Shown: positions 12,493 through 23,480 of the stretch, piece after piece
Position numbering within the stretch: position 1 is the first letter of the stretch
How the letters are laid out: each line of letters begins with the position of its first letter
Origin: Rhizodiscina lignyota
Taxonomy: Eukaryota; Ascomycota; Dothideomycetes; Aulographales; Rhizodiscinaceae
Assembly: GCA_010015805.1 (NCBI GenBank)
Contig: ML978128.1
Location: 1,364,001 to 1,428,000, forward strand
Length of the DNA stretch: 64,000 nucleotides
Reading direction: 5' to 3'
Translations under genes and position numbers: made by a program
The notes under the pieces: model-generated
Databases searched by the model: none
The model's input: the letters and a program-made list of their open reading frames with translations, nothing else
Told to the model about the DNA's origin: nothing

Positions 12493-14090
12493 ATGCCGTA
12501 CAATACTCGTCGCAAGTCTCTCTCCCTCCCATCCCTTGGTATCCACCTTCCAACCGGATCGCGCGCTGCAAATCGCTCACCGCCTACCACCTCCGCCATG
12601 TCACCGCCTGAAACTACGCAACAACCACCACCAGCGAAGAAGGTCAAGCGGTCGCATACCTCTGCCTCAACGTCACCGACGCCGACAAGCCCTTCTCGCC
12701 CTTCTGCGATCAGATTTCGAGATGACGAGCCCAAGAGCGCTTCAAGGATGGCCGAAAACACACCGCCACCCTCGCCGGGCGAGCACGGCGTCACGAAGAT
12801 AGACACGCAAGGCATAGACGACGAGATTGTCGTTGCTGTGATCGAGCAGCTAGAGAAGACTGGTAACAGGCCGCATCTGTTGAAAGAGCTGGCTGCCGTC
12901 TTGTCGACGCAGCTTGCCATCGTCGAGAGGTACGTCTACAGCCCAACCACCCCAGTTTGCAACTCCTACTTTCCCAATCCCCTTAATTCGAATGCAACAT
13001 AGACATGGATGTTAACTATTTTGGCAGCTCAGCAAACCAGTCAGCGATCATCTCCTCCCGTCTCACCACCTATCTCCGCCGGCCCTGGTCAGCTTTAAGC
13101 CCCTGTCCCGTCGGAAAGGAGCTCATTGGCACACACCCAAAGCGTATCTTCTTCTACCTCAGCACCTGTCCCCATCAGCCGTTCCCGGACCCTGATACAC
13201 TGAACGCGCAGCAAGCTCAGCAGCGCTCCGCGACGAGAATTATCTCTCCATCGCTCTCATCAGCTTCCGGATCTGCCAATGGAGAAGACGAGCAGGAGCA
13301 AGCTGATCGCAATGCGCGATCGCGCGAGCAAATGTCGCCGTCACCAGAGCTGGATCTCGACCTCGATCTCACATCCGCCAATCTCGACTCCATTGACCTG
13401 GACATGTCGAATGACATCGACATGGATGCCGATCCTGATGTCGCGAGCCTCTCCCGGACTTACTCCGGTCGCGGTTCGCTGTCGCGTGATGGGACCCACC
13501 CCCCAACAGACTCGAACATGTCGCACAACCGCCGCGCGGTTAGCCCTCCCCTCGAAGGGGATGAGCGCGAATTCACACAGACTGCATCTGAGCTCCAAAT
13601 GCTTGTGATGCGCAAGCGCGCCGAAGAGAAGGAAGAGCGTGAGCGCCGCGCCAGCCGCGAACTCTCTCTCGCCTCTGGTTCAGCTTCCGGCACTAATAGC
13701 GCTGGCGGCCCGGCGACGCCCAATTCTGCTGGCGCTAGTGATACCGATGACGCCGATATCAAGATGGAGTCAGCATCCAACCCAGACGATGAAGACGACG
13801 GCCCGGTCATTGTCGACGAGAGCGAGGAGACTTGCGCTCTGCGCAATCACGAAGCCGCTGCTGCCCTGTTCGGCGGGAGCGGCGTCGATGTCGACATGCT
13901 GAACATCGCGTCGCCAATGCTCACTGGAAAGGTGCATTTCGCGAGCAGCCCACTCGTCAAGCCGACTATGAACGTCAGCATCACGAGCGACAAGGTGCCC
14001 GAGAAGGGGCTGAAGTGGAGCGAGCTGGAGCTCCGCAGCCCGGAGACCGTCGATCTTAACGAACTCGACGATCTGTTCGACAGCTTTTGA
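12493..14090 (+). CDS. GDS1-type winged-helix domain protein
   Basis: Two exons, 12493-12929 and 13028-14090, with a 98-bp intron (GTACGT...GGCAG), give 499 residues. The start MPYNTRRKSLSLPSLGIH is a hallmark of the Pezizomycotina GDS1 family. A Ser/Pro-rich basic segment with PPPAKKVKRSH (probable NLS) follows. The conserved winged-helix-like domain is at about residues 100-195: KIDTQGIDDEIVVAVIEQLE, then GNRPHLLKELAAVL, then, across the intron, IVESSANQSAIISSRLTTYL and the HPKRIFFYLS block. The C-terminal half is low-complexity and acidic (repeated DLDLD, DMD, DDED) with many phosphorylatable serines. GDS1 is named for a yeast gene linked to nuclear-mitochondrial function. A chromatin or transcription role is inferred from the winged helix and NLS. 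Confidence 0.88.
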
Positions 14091-15127
14091 GCTGGGTTGC
14101 TGAAAGACGCAATCTTCGATTCTGCTGCGAGTGCAGCGCGGTGCGAGATATCTGAGATATTCTCGGCCACTTCTTTGAAAGACACCTTCTTAGTCTTTGG
14201 TGCCAGAATGCAAGGACGGACAAAAGCAATCAGAAAAACTCCTCTCTCCTATCTCTCTCTCTTCTCCATTATCTAACCTCAACATGGCTCCGGCGTGGCG
14301 CTCGGTGGTCGGGCGCAAACGAGACGCGGGCGCTCTGAAGGGTGGCATTTTCGGGCATCTCTCATCTTATTCACGGCGGGGTGGGAGCAACAATTAGCAT
14401 ATTTAGAAGACTCTTTTCCGTCGTTTTTCGAAAGCGCAAGCAACGGCCTGATCTAGAATGATGTCTGTATTTCCTTTTTTTCGGTTTCTCGCTGACTTTT
14501 CCGCTGAGATATGTGGACTGTTGATGACGGCCGAGCAGGAAGCAAAAGTTGTGAATTGCTGATGTGGGGGACGTGTATGTCTAGGCTGTAGAAGTATGAT
14601 GCGTGTGCGTTGCGAGAATTTGGCGGCGAAAGAAAACAAAAGTCATTTGCGGATTGGGTGTTTCGAGGTGTGGGAGACGTGGCATTGGCGCTGAGCTGTT
14701 TGTAAGATAGGCTGAGATACATTCTGGCGAATGACTGTATAAACAAGACTACTTATGCTATGCACACTTCGACCTACATACATGTCTGCTGGTGACGATA
14801 TCTGGTGTACTGGTCATTCATGAATATGGAATGCATTGCCTCGTCAATCATGTTCAATTTAGCGGGTATAGAGCTATTATCAGCAGGCCGTCTCTCGTCG
14901 TGTAAAGCACTCCTCCACTCCTCCTACCCGTTCCCTTCGTTTTTTTCCAATGTGGGTTGGATATCAAAAAGTCGCTCTTCAAGAGTTTTAGTGCCACTGT
15001 CGGTGCTAAAGATGAAACCAACTCAGGTTCATCAAAGTATACAGCTTCGAGCGCCCTATGGTTGCTTTGACGGTCCAGTGGTCGTAAGAGAGTAGTTTTC
15101 GCTGTTCATTAATATCGCTTTTTGCCG
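14091..15127. other. Convergent intergenic region
   Basis: This lies between the GDS1-type stop (+) and the Tle1-like stop (-). It should contain two 3' UTRs. It is T/C-rich near 14200-14290 and A/T-rich around 14740-14900. No open stretch here has recognisable coding character. Confidence 0.5.
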
Positions 15128-17241
15128 TTAACCCCTCTTCCGAACTGTGTATTTCTCTTCCACGATCCGCTTCTTCCCATCTGCGTCGACCTCCTCAATG
15201 ACCCTCCTCCTGCCATTCTCATCCGTCTCATCCAGAAGCACCGTCGAGTGCGGGCGCGAGCCTCTAATCTCCCGCACCTCCTCGAACCTCTCGTCAAAGT
15301 CCCTGCGCCTTTCGACTTGCGTTCGGTCGTCGAACTCTTCGCTCCTCCGATGGTCGTCAATGCCAGGCGGCGGCAGCGCGCCGCTCATCCTCGGACCGTC
15401 ATCGTCTCGACCCCGACTCCTCGTCGGTAGCGATGCGCCACTCACCCTCGAGCCGCCGTCGTCGTCTCCGCCTCGATTTCGCGTCGGCGGCGGATGGAGG
15501 ACGTACTCTTCTGTCTCTGGGTCCATGGCGAGCAGCTCTCTTTCCAGGTCCCAGAGCGGACTTTCGGGAAGTACGCGTGTCGACACGTTTCGGCTCTTGA
15601 ATCTCGCCTTCCAGTAGATGTTTGGTCTTCCTTGCGGCCCATCTGGGTACTCGACGACCAATTTCCAGTCGTCCATGGCCTCGGGATCATACCGTCCGTC
15701 ATCCTCAACTCCCGGTCCCTTCAGGCGGATCCGCGTTCTTACAGAAGGATGCATATACTCATGCGTATTCATCAGCGGACGGTCAAGCGACTTCGTCACA
15801 TCATCCGGATCCGTAAGGAAGTACTGACCCGGCGTCCTTGTTTTACCTCCGCCAAGATTGTACAGCCCGGTCTTGGAGTCATAAATCTTGCCAAAGCCCC
15901 ACGGCCGGACGCGCTTCCGCTCATGCTTGTAATAATCGATGTTCTCCTCTTCCTGCTGGATGATGAAGTGCCGGTGAAACTCGAGGAAGGGGGTTAGCTG
16001 GGCCATCATCCATGCCAGCGTCAGGTTCGCGAGCTGCTGGTCGTCGTAGCCGCCGCCGATGTTCGAATGCACCCCGGGAAACCAGACCTGTCGCAGATTC
16101 GTTCTGTTGCCCGGCGGCTTCTCCCACACAGCGGGCGCAAACGCGCTGCGCTTCTCGTCAAGCGCGAGCGCTTGGAACGCATTCTCGATGCGGTTCGATA
16201 TCTTCGTGTCGTAGAACTGCATGCGGTCACTCTCGGCGGTCTGCAGCCCCACCTTCGTCAACCATCCCACTCTGGGGATGCCCAGCGAGCCGACTGTGTC
16301 GAACACCCCAATCGCTTTGATGCTCACGTTCAAGTCGGTCAGTCCTCTTCGATACAGCTGGTCCCGATAAGCTGGGTTTCTCGCGCTCGGCTTATTCGGA
16401 AATGGGATGTCTGGGTTCTTGGGGCGATAGTCCGGGTCGTGCTGGTGCTGGACGTCATGGAAGACTTCAACTAGTGATTGCAGCCCGCGCTTAGTGAGTA
16501 GCCCGACCTCGCTGATGAGGCCGGCGATGGAACGCGCGGTGAAGGCGCCGCGCGAGAAGCCGATTAGGAAGATCTCATCGCCGGGATCGTAGTTGTTTGA
16601 GAGGAAGGAATAACCTTCGCGGACGTTGGAGCCGAGTCCTTGGCCGGTTGTTCCTGAGAAAGAGGTCAGTATGGCCGACGCATTCAAGAGAGAAGTGGTG
16701 GTTTAGATCCAACTTTCGAGCAGAAGATAGTATCAAAGGAACCAAAGGAACCAGAGGAAAGCAAGAGAAATGATTGAAGTAATGTAGGAAGGCGCAACTT
16801 GAAATATGATAATATCCAGATTTGATGTGCATACATACCAGCTACGAAGCGATTAATTGGTAAACCTTCACTGCCAACCCCCTCTTGATAGTACACAATC
16901 TGCTGAATACCATCGCGGGTCTCGGACTTGATCGCTCTCGAAATGCGGGTGACATTGCTGGGTATAGCCAACGAGCCATTCTGCATGCCATTGTCGGAGT
17001 TCAGCCACGTGCCTGGACAATGTCAGCGGCGGCCACCCGAAGAGGAGGTTTGGAAGGAAATCAGACCGTCGCAGGCTACTATCAGTCTCTTGATCAGGCC
17101 TCTTGGAGGCCGAGCTGAGCTTGTACTGGGTGGTGGACGAGGAGAGCGCGAGGAGCGTCGAGAGTGGCTGGAGCGAGGGCGTAGGGAGCCGTCGGTTTGT
17201 TCTTCGGTGCGGGTGCGGGTTACGCGTACGACTTCGGACAT
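15128..17241 (-). CDS. Tle1-like (DUF2235) alpha/beta hydrolase
   Basis: Three exons, 17241-17067, 17012-16839 and 16653-15128, give 624 residues. Introns are 54 bp (weak GTCTGA donor) and 185 bp (GTATGT). The first junction restores the family signature LIVACDGTWLN and the second restores AGGTTGQGLGSNV. Residues 1-~48 are Arg/Ser-rich and disordered. The catalytic domain (~50-400) carries the nucleophile elbow GFSRG (Ser ~150), GVFDT (Asp ~235) and the PGVHSNIGGGY loop (His ~312), so a complete Ser-Asp-His triad is visible. The domain is shared with bacterial type VI phospholipase effectors of the Tle1 group but is common in fungi as an intracellular protein. The C-terminal ~150 residues are charged, rich in R, D and E, and probably disordered. 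No signal peptide or membrane segment is evident. The natural substrate is unknown; lipid ester hydrolysis is inferred from the family. Confidence 0.9.
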
Positions 17242-17684
17242 TTTGAGGGGTTGTGAGAGGAAGTCAATGCATGTTATAGCGAGTCCGTCAGGAAGATGGA
17301 ACTAGAAAATGTTGATGAAGCATGTAAAGTTCTTGAAGCACAAGCGGGTGAGCGGGTGGTCGCAGAATCTTGTGATACTGCAGGCGCCGGTGAAGAGCCC
17401 AACCTGGCCAGCGTCGCCAAGAGCAGGCGTGGTTGGATTGGCCACGTTCAAGGGAAATGTTTCACTGATGGTCAGATTATCTGTCACAGTGTCTGGGTCA
17501 GTCAGTTCGTTGTTCTTGGGGAGAAATTATGTAGGGTAGCAGGATCGCATTTGACCACTTGAATGTCAGCTGATCCGCTTATTCCAACTACAGCGTGATC
17601 AATTTGTACACATTCTATTTTCCCCAGTAAAGTGAGGATTGTCAGTGGCTGAAATATTTACGCCTCATGGTATGCCAGACAAGT
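17242..17684. other. Short intergenic region
   Basis: 443 bp between the start of the Tle1-like gene and the stop of the upstream FAD oxidase gene, both on the minus strand. It must hold the 3' UTR of the oxidase and the promoter of the hydrolase. No gene is seen. Confidence 0.5.
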
Positions 17685-19250
17685 TCACAATTTGGCGTTC
17701 ATATTCGCCCTTCCTTTCTTCATCTCCTCCTCCAGTACCATGCCCATCCTTCCACCGCGGCTCCCGTCGCCGGGCCAGCCTTGCCCGCCTTCTTCCACAC
17801 ATTTTGCCTTCCATGTCGCAATAGTATCTTCTGCTGGCCATGCCCACTTGTCCTTGAAGTCCTCAGGACGCTGTCCTGTCAAGCACTGTACTATCTGATC
17901 TCCAAGTACTGGCAGAAATTTGAAGCCGTGGCCGCTCCCACCTGTTGCTACGAACAAGCTCTTCTGATACCGGGGGTGGTAGTCGATGAGAAAGTCCCCA
18001 GATGGAGTATCGGCATAGTGACACAGCCGAGCAAATGCAAATTGGCGGTCTCGAATGCTTGGGATGGACTCTGGTGCGCCTTTTGGAAGGGATCCCAGGT
18101 CTGAAGGAAGAAAGTCGCGCAATGCAATGCGGCACGCCTCGATTGCCTCCATGGGAACAGACTGCGCGGCATAAGGAGCAGATGGAGCCGTATGTGGGAG
18201 AGAGACTGTCACCTTCTCGCCGGTTTCTGGATGAGAGATCGTCGTCGGGTTGCAGTATCCATATCCGTGTCGCGCGAGCTTGAGGTAATTGTGTCGGCTT
18301 GCCTCGCACGAAGACCCGGCCTCGGAGTCCCTTGGCGGCGGAGGTGGAACTACAAATAGACCTGTAGACATGTTGAGCTGTGTGGGGCATTTGGAGAGGT
18401 ATTCCTGCTCTTCTCTTGATAGCTCTACGTAGGAAAGGACCTGTCCAGTCGCGGTAACTATGCCGCGAAGGTCGACCAGGGCTGGGGACCATGCTCCAGC
18501 TGCAACAATTGTAAGCGAAGCAGTGAGTTTTGTGCCATCCGATAACACGGCCCCATCGATTCGGTTTCCGTCCGCGGATTTGATAAAGGCTTTGATGGTC
18601 CCGGTAACGAATCTTACTCTTCCCAGAGACTCGACTTGACGGCGCAAATACCGCATCGAAGCTTCAGAGTCTGCCCAGCCGCTCGTGAAGTTGATATAGC
18701 CCTGTTCGCCGCTCGAAGAACCGACTTTAGTTACTGCCCGAATCTCTTCTCTCGATCGCAGGGGCTCGAATCTCGTAGCCTGCGGAGACCCGCGCTCCTT
18801 TTCAAGCCGCTGCAAGTCTCTGACATTCGCCAAGCTCTTGGAAACGTAATCTCCATCCTTACCAGCAGACGTCAAGACAACTCCAGTCTCGTGATATCTG
18901 CCTTGCGCCCCGAAGTCTCCGCGCCAGTGGGCACGGGCAGAGAGAGCAAGCCGTGCGTAAGCTGGGTCCGCATAATCAGCGCGTATGAGCCGAGATGTAT
19001 CAATCTATGGACATTAATGTTAATCGCTGCATATAGGACATAACATGTAGCAGAAGACTGAATCTGATGAGGACAAAATACAGGGACATCGTACACTTGC
19101 GCCATCTGTCGTTGGGAACGGCCAGCGATCTACAACCGTTATATCCGCTCCCTTAAACTTTGAATCTTTGCTTAACGAGTATGCCGTTGATAGACCAAAG
19201 ACTCCCGACCCAATTATCAAGATTGACGAAGGAATTGAAACACCAGACAT
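17685..19250 (-). CDS. FAD-dependent amine/amino-acid oxidase, peroxisomal type
   Basis: Two exons, 19250-19095 and 19004-17685, with a 90-bp intron (GTACGA...CCATAG), give 491 residues. The N-terminus has the dinucleotide-binding fold ILIIGSGVFGLSTAYSL (GxGxxG, residues 14-19) and the acidic end of beta-2 in ITVVDRWP. After the intron comes DTSRLIRADYADP, a family block. The C-terminal FAD loop is ATGGSGHGFKFLPVLGDQI. Cys ~380 in LCHYADTPSGDFLIDYHP aligns with the cysteine that carries covalent FAD in monomeric sarcosine and fructosyl-amine oxidases. The protein ends in AKL, a type 1 peroxisomal targeting signal. The family oxidises secondary amines such as sarcosine, pipecolate, saccharopine or fructosyl amino acids, releasing H2O2. 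A saccharopine/pipecolate-like substrate is my guess. The gene is divergent from the OMS1-like gene, 238 bp apart. Confidence 0.9.
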
Positions 19251-19488
19251 ATTAGGAGGACTTGGAAGATGATGAAATTGTGATGAAGCAAGACTGAGGA
19301 GCGTAAAGCAACGTGAGGAGCGTCCGCCAACGCAAGCAAAACACGAATCAATTCTGCGAATATATGCACTTAGGAAGAGCGTCTACCAAGCTTGATAGCT
19401 ATCGTCTTCCGGAGTTGACCTACCGGCATGCTTTATTCTTGAATAGGGCGTGAAATCCGCCCTTCGAGCGGGAAACGTCGGCAGTAAA

Positions 19489-20819
19489 ATGTCGGCCCCT
19501 TGTCGGCGAGATCGCAGCTTCTTTCAACCTCACTTGATAGCTCCGTACTCTCTAGCGCTATACGATGCTTTACACGCATCCAACCACTGCCAATCCCTTC
19601 TGAGGAGTCACCGAAGCTATATGCTCGCCTGCAGATATGGCGGGCGATCCAGGCATCAATTGTTCTTGCTGGCGACAAGCGCTTTTCGCTCCGCCAGCAA
19701 CAAGTCCTCAAGGAGAGCACGCGATGTAGCAAAGCCACAAGGATACAAGAGACGTGAGTGGAGCATCCTGTGGTCATAGAGTGTAACTGACTTCAAATAG
19801 CTGACTCCAGACCCGACAATGCACCAAGAGCATCGGATATCGCTTCGCCAACCCCATTACCGAGATCTAAGGTCTTCATCTATGGTTTTGGGACTATAGC
19901 CTTCGTCTCCGGATTATATGTATTCCAGATATGGCACTCAGTCTCCAAGCCAGCTCAACTCAACATCGATGTCTCCCCCGATGAGCCCACGACCCCTGTG
20001 TACGACACTACAGCGCAATATTACGATTCCGCAGTAGACAGCGTCGAATACTGGCAGGGAATTACATCGCTGAGGCGCAAGCTTACGCACCAGCTTTTCG
20101 GGAATGTCTTGGAAGTCGCCGTTGGCACAGGGAGGAATAGTCAGTTTTATGAGTTGAAGAATTGCCGGAGCGTTACGATGATTGATGGGAGCGGGCCTAT
20201 GCTAGAGATCGCACGGAAGAGGTGGTCGGAACTGATGCGCTTGCCAGAATGGAGGTTAGATGCGCCTGAAAGGATTCGGAGAATTGAGATTAGACAGATG
20301 AGCGCTGATGATGAGATCCCACTTCCTGCTTCTACTGCAGCGCCGGATGGCAAGGTGATTGCTGGGTTTACTTCCATACTCAGCACTTTTAGCCTCTGCT
20401 CTCTCCCTCACCCTGCCGAGACGCTTGCACATCTCTGTACGATGCTGTCTCCACCGTCTCCCACGGCAGATCAATCTCAGCAGCCGCGCGTGTTGCTCCT
20501 GGAACATGGTCGTTCGCATTATGATTGGTTGAATCGGCTGCTGGACAATTCTGCACCTGCCCACGCAAAAGAACATGGATGCTGGTGGAACAAAGATATC
20601 GGCGCAATTGCGCAGAAGGCGGCCGATGCGGCGGGTATGGAAATTGTAAGCTTGAAGAGGAAACACTTTGGGACTACTTGGGTCATAGAGATGAGGCACA
20701 GGCCCGGTGTTTGGGAGGGGAAGCAAAAGACAAAGAGGATGGATAAAGCAACGAATTACCCTATCGGCAAGGACGAGAAGCAAGTTGAGAAACGAGCGTG
20801 GAACATTTGGCGTCGATGA
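19489..20819 (+). CDS. OMS1: OMS1-like mitochondrial membrane methyltransferase
   Basis: Two exons, 19489-19753 and 19801-20819, with a 47-bp intron (GTGAGT...CAAATAG), give 427 residues. The N-terminal ~90 residues are rich in R, S and A with almost no acidic residues, fitting a mitochondrial presequence. One membrane segment follows (residues ~112-131, VFIYGFGTIAFVSGLYVF). The SAM-dependent methyltransferase domain starts at about 155 with YDTTAQYYDSAV; motif I is LEVAVGTGRNSQF (~192-204), followed by the acidic MIDGSGPMLE strand and a motif IV-like LLLEHGRSHY. This layout matches yeast Oms1, an inner-membrane protein that suppresses oxa1 mutants. The methylated substrate is not evident from sequence. 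The alternative acceptor 10 bp downstream would not stay in frame with the ATG at 19489. Confidence 0.85.
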
Positions 20820-20874
20820 AAGCACCCATGACTACCTGAGCAAGGCCCTGACATGTCCTGTTATCTAGCCGACG

Positions 20875-22415
20875 ATGCGCCGTCGCGGTAAACGGATCAT
20901 TTACTGCCCGGAAATCGCACAAAAACTACCTGCAGTACCGAAATACTTCCTCTCTCACAATCGTCGTTACGGATTTCCCAAAATCAGTTCTACCAAGCCA
21001 TCGTGTCTCAAGCTACAAGTGCAATTCCGCCAGATGCCCAGACCATTCCTTCCCAAGGCAGTTCGACCGAAGGAACAGCCCTCGATCGTTTCACTAGGTC
21101 GATTATTGAAGGGTTCTCACCATTCGCGTGCGGTGGTGGCAGCGTCCGAATCAGCGAGAATCCAGGAGCGGATATGTTTGCTAGTATTACCTCCAATTTG
21201 ACCGTCAAACCAGTCCAAATTCATTTCGGACCCAATGGATCTGGTCGTGTCTTGACTTTCCCTGCTGGTGCTGAAGATGCTGAGTCGCTCCAACACTTGA
21301 TCGGATCATGCACGGACTCCAAGCTCGACGCCTCAGCATTCGCAACGACGTTCTCGCCATATGAAACTGGTATCATTGATGCTGTGTCACAGCTCCTCCT
21401 GCCGCAAATCACAATAAAGAATGCTTCTGGCGTTAGGGCTGAGCTGTCTGAATTGAATATCCATCGCGCCCCAGGTGGCAAGTTCAAGGTGCAGGAGATG
21501 CCGGAAACCCCGACGGAGTTTGGGCTTTTGATTGTCTGTTTGCCCGTCGGACACCAAGGTTTGTGAAATCCGAAGACCCTCATAGCTACTGCATACTACT
21601 TTACGCTTCGGTCAGGCGGAGAGCTTACTATTCGACACCCTACAATGGTGTCAACCTTTGATTGGTCTCAGAAGTGCCCGGAGGAAGATTCTGGAGAGAC
21701 ACTCAGGAGAGACATCCTCGACCACCTTGACAACCCTCCGCCTCACTTGCACTGGGCTGTATTCACCTCTGAGTGCGACCATGAATTTCTCGAAGTCAAG
21801 GAAGGCACCCGCATTACCTTGACGTACAAGCTCCACGCCAGGCCTTGTCACGGCACCCTCCTCGCCGGCGGTTTATCTCCGCTCGATCCACGTCAGCTCC
21901 GGCTATATATCGACCTCAAAACAGCACTTCGCGATCCAACCTTCTTCCCTGCCGGTCGATTTCTCGGTGTGGGCCTATCTCATCGATATGGCCATACCTC
22001 TACCGAGGTCGACGCGTTTCCTAGCCTCCTCAGAGGTGCTGACATGCACCTCTACGAAGCCTGTCGCGCACTCAGGTTGGAGTGTGAATTGCTCCCCGTT
22101 GTAGAAGTTGCGTACAACGGCTCGGGATTGGAAGAGCGGCCGATCAATTTTGTCGGTGAGCGTATACACAGATATACAGAGGGTGGCTTCCTCGCTAAGG
22201 GTGCGGCGATTCCCAATATGGTGCACTCTCTGTGGAATCCCGTGGATGCCAGCGTGTTCTGGCTGCGGTATCTGAGCTGGAAGTACGAGGAACCTGCGTT
22301 CTCGTACATTGAGGAGGGTGACGAGGGGCGAGTGAGGACGGTGTCTTCGGTCATGGCGATGTTCATTCACGGCCCTTCTCTCCAAGACCGTGTGGCGCGT
22401 CTGGATTATCTGTGA
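20875..22415 (+). CDS. 2-oxoglutarate/Fe(II) oxygenase-like protein
   Basis: The secure part is 21003-21558 joined to 21616-22415 through a 57-bp intron (GTTTGT...GGTCAG), which restores LPVGHQGGELTIRHPTM. The 5' end is unsure: no ATG lies in frame just upstream. One solution is a 13-nt first exon from ATG 20875 spliced to 20998 (total 457 residues). The fold is that of fungal prolyl-4-hydroxylase-like oxygenases: GGELTIRH, the HWAVFTSECDHEF block that should hold metal ligands, and the 2OG-anchoring basic residue in GTRITLTYKL. The N-terminal ~80 residues are family-variable. Substrate and pathway are unknown. It follows the OMS1-like gene on the same strand after only 55 bp, so its promoter would overlap that gene's 3' end. 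Confidence 0.72.
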
Positions 22416-22682
22416 AGTAGCATGTCAGACAGGGTGGTAGATGAAGGCGTTTGAACTAGATATGTCTATACAGTTCAAGTAATAACTAAGGTTTCCTATT
22501 GTTTAATTTGAATAGAGCAGACACTTCAAGTGTTACCGAGTTCCTCGATACTATTTCCCAGACTGTGTATAATGTGTGATCAGTGAGCAGTCTAAGGCCG
22601 ACTACCCGTACAATGATACATTTCAATTGGTGGATTTCCGATATTGGCACACATGTAGCCAGATGGGCATGGCTTTAACTTT
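22416..22682. other. Intergenic region beside the repeats
   Basis: No gene is visible. The DNA is more A/T-rich than the flanking genes and leads into the degenerate repeats described next; weak similarity to a repeat unit may begin at about 22640. Confidence 0.4.
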
Positions 22683-22912
22683 ATAGATTTCCCACAGTGG
22701 GCGTGAGAGGTACTCATAGGTTCTGGTTATAATGATATGTGCGCACAGGCAACCACTACACCTTGGGCCTATACTAAGGGACTCAGAGAGACTTTACATT
22801 TGACACTTGTGTCCTGAGGACATGAACAGACAGCCGCTATCCTAACTATAGACTTTACCAAGTTAGCGTAGAGGGTACACGTAGATTCTACTTATAATCG
22901 CATGCACGCTTG
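22683..22912 (+). repeat. Degenerate ~164-bp repeat, copies A and B
   Basis: Two diverged copies lie head to tail. Anchors are TTATAAT at about 22727 (A) and 22892 (B), 165 bp apart, each preceded by a G(T/A)AGR-rich block with TA-C-TAG-TTC and followed by an ATG/CATGC-like element. Copy B (22829-22912) starts CAGCCGCTATCC and matches copy D at 23345-23430 at roughly three bases in four, by eye. I do not recognise the family. It could be an old satellite fragment or remains of a mobile element. Confidence 0.5.
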
Positions 22913-22929
22913 GAGAAGAGGAAGAATAA

Positions 22930-23250
22930 GATGGAGGAGTTGCCCTAGAGGGCACCAAGCCATCTAAGAAAGGCAAGGGCAAGGCCAAAGCCAAAAGCAC
23001 TGTGCTAGTAGTAGTAGCTGGTAGCGCACAGAGCGTTGCCGCCATAGCCTTAATAGTAGCAGCAGAAGAAGCAGAAGATGAGAGCCTCTGGGAAGATCCA
23101 GATGATGCCGTCGAGTACACACCCGTCGAAGGAGAAGACTTCTATGCAGATGCATTCCTCAACGACGAGCGAGACGATTTCGCGCCGGAGGCAACATCAG
23201 ACGAGGATAGAGAAGTGAGAGTAAGACATGCGTGGAGACTCCGATTATAA
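22930..23250 (+). pseudogene. Small acidic ORF between repeats, possible gene fragment
   Basis: A frame is open from about 22930 to the stop near 23250 without a clear ATG. It encodes a basic run (KKGKGKAKAKS), a hydrophobic Ala/Val/Ile stretch, and then a strongly acidic tract (ESLWEDPDDAVEYTP, GEDFYADAFLND). Composition resembles real disordered protein more than random DNA, but no start, splice context or domain is evident, and its 3' end runs into repeat copy C. It may be an exon remnant of a lost gene. Confidence 0.25.
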
Positions 23251-23480
23251 TTGTATACGCCCTCAGACGGTCATTGTGTCTCTAGCAAATATCAAAGAAC
23301 TCAGCGACTTTTCCAACTCCCCGCGTCCAGTCCGATGGTGCAAGTAGGCAGCCGCTATCCACACTATCAAGTTGCCTAAGTTAGCGTAAGGGTTGGACGT
23401 AGATCCTGATTATAATCGCATGCGCCTTCAATCATTCAATGCATCTCTGGCAAATATAGAAGACCTTAGATTTTAAACCT
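23216..23480 (+). repeat. Degenerate ~164-bp repeat, copies C and D
   Basis: This is a second head-to-tail pair of the same family. TTATAAT anchors sit at about 23246 (C) and 23409 (D), 163 bp apart. C and D also share a downstream block, CTCT(A/G)GCAAATAT followed by an A-rich GAAC/GACCTTAG segment. In both pairs the TTATAAT of the first copy is followed about 100 bp later by the GCAGCCGCTATCC element of the second, which shows the common unit order. Confidence 0.5.

Noticed and set aside
19500-19757. Alternative first-exon frame for the OMS1-like gene
   Set aside because: This frame has no ATG; the overlapping frame from ATG 19489 splices cleanly to 19801 without a stop.
17685-22415. Secondary-metabolite gene cluster (FAD oxidase, methyltransferase, 2OG oxygenase)
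   Set aside because: The methyltransferase is OMS1-like with a mitochondrial signal, the oxidase is peroxisomal, and no backbone synthase is nearby; the neighbourhood is probably coincidental.
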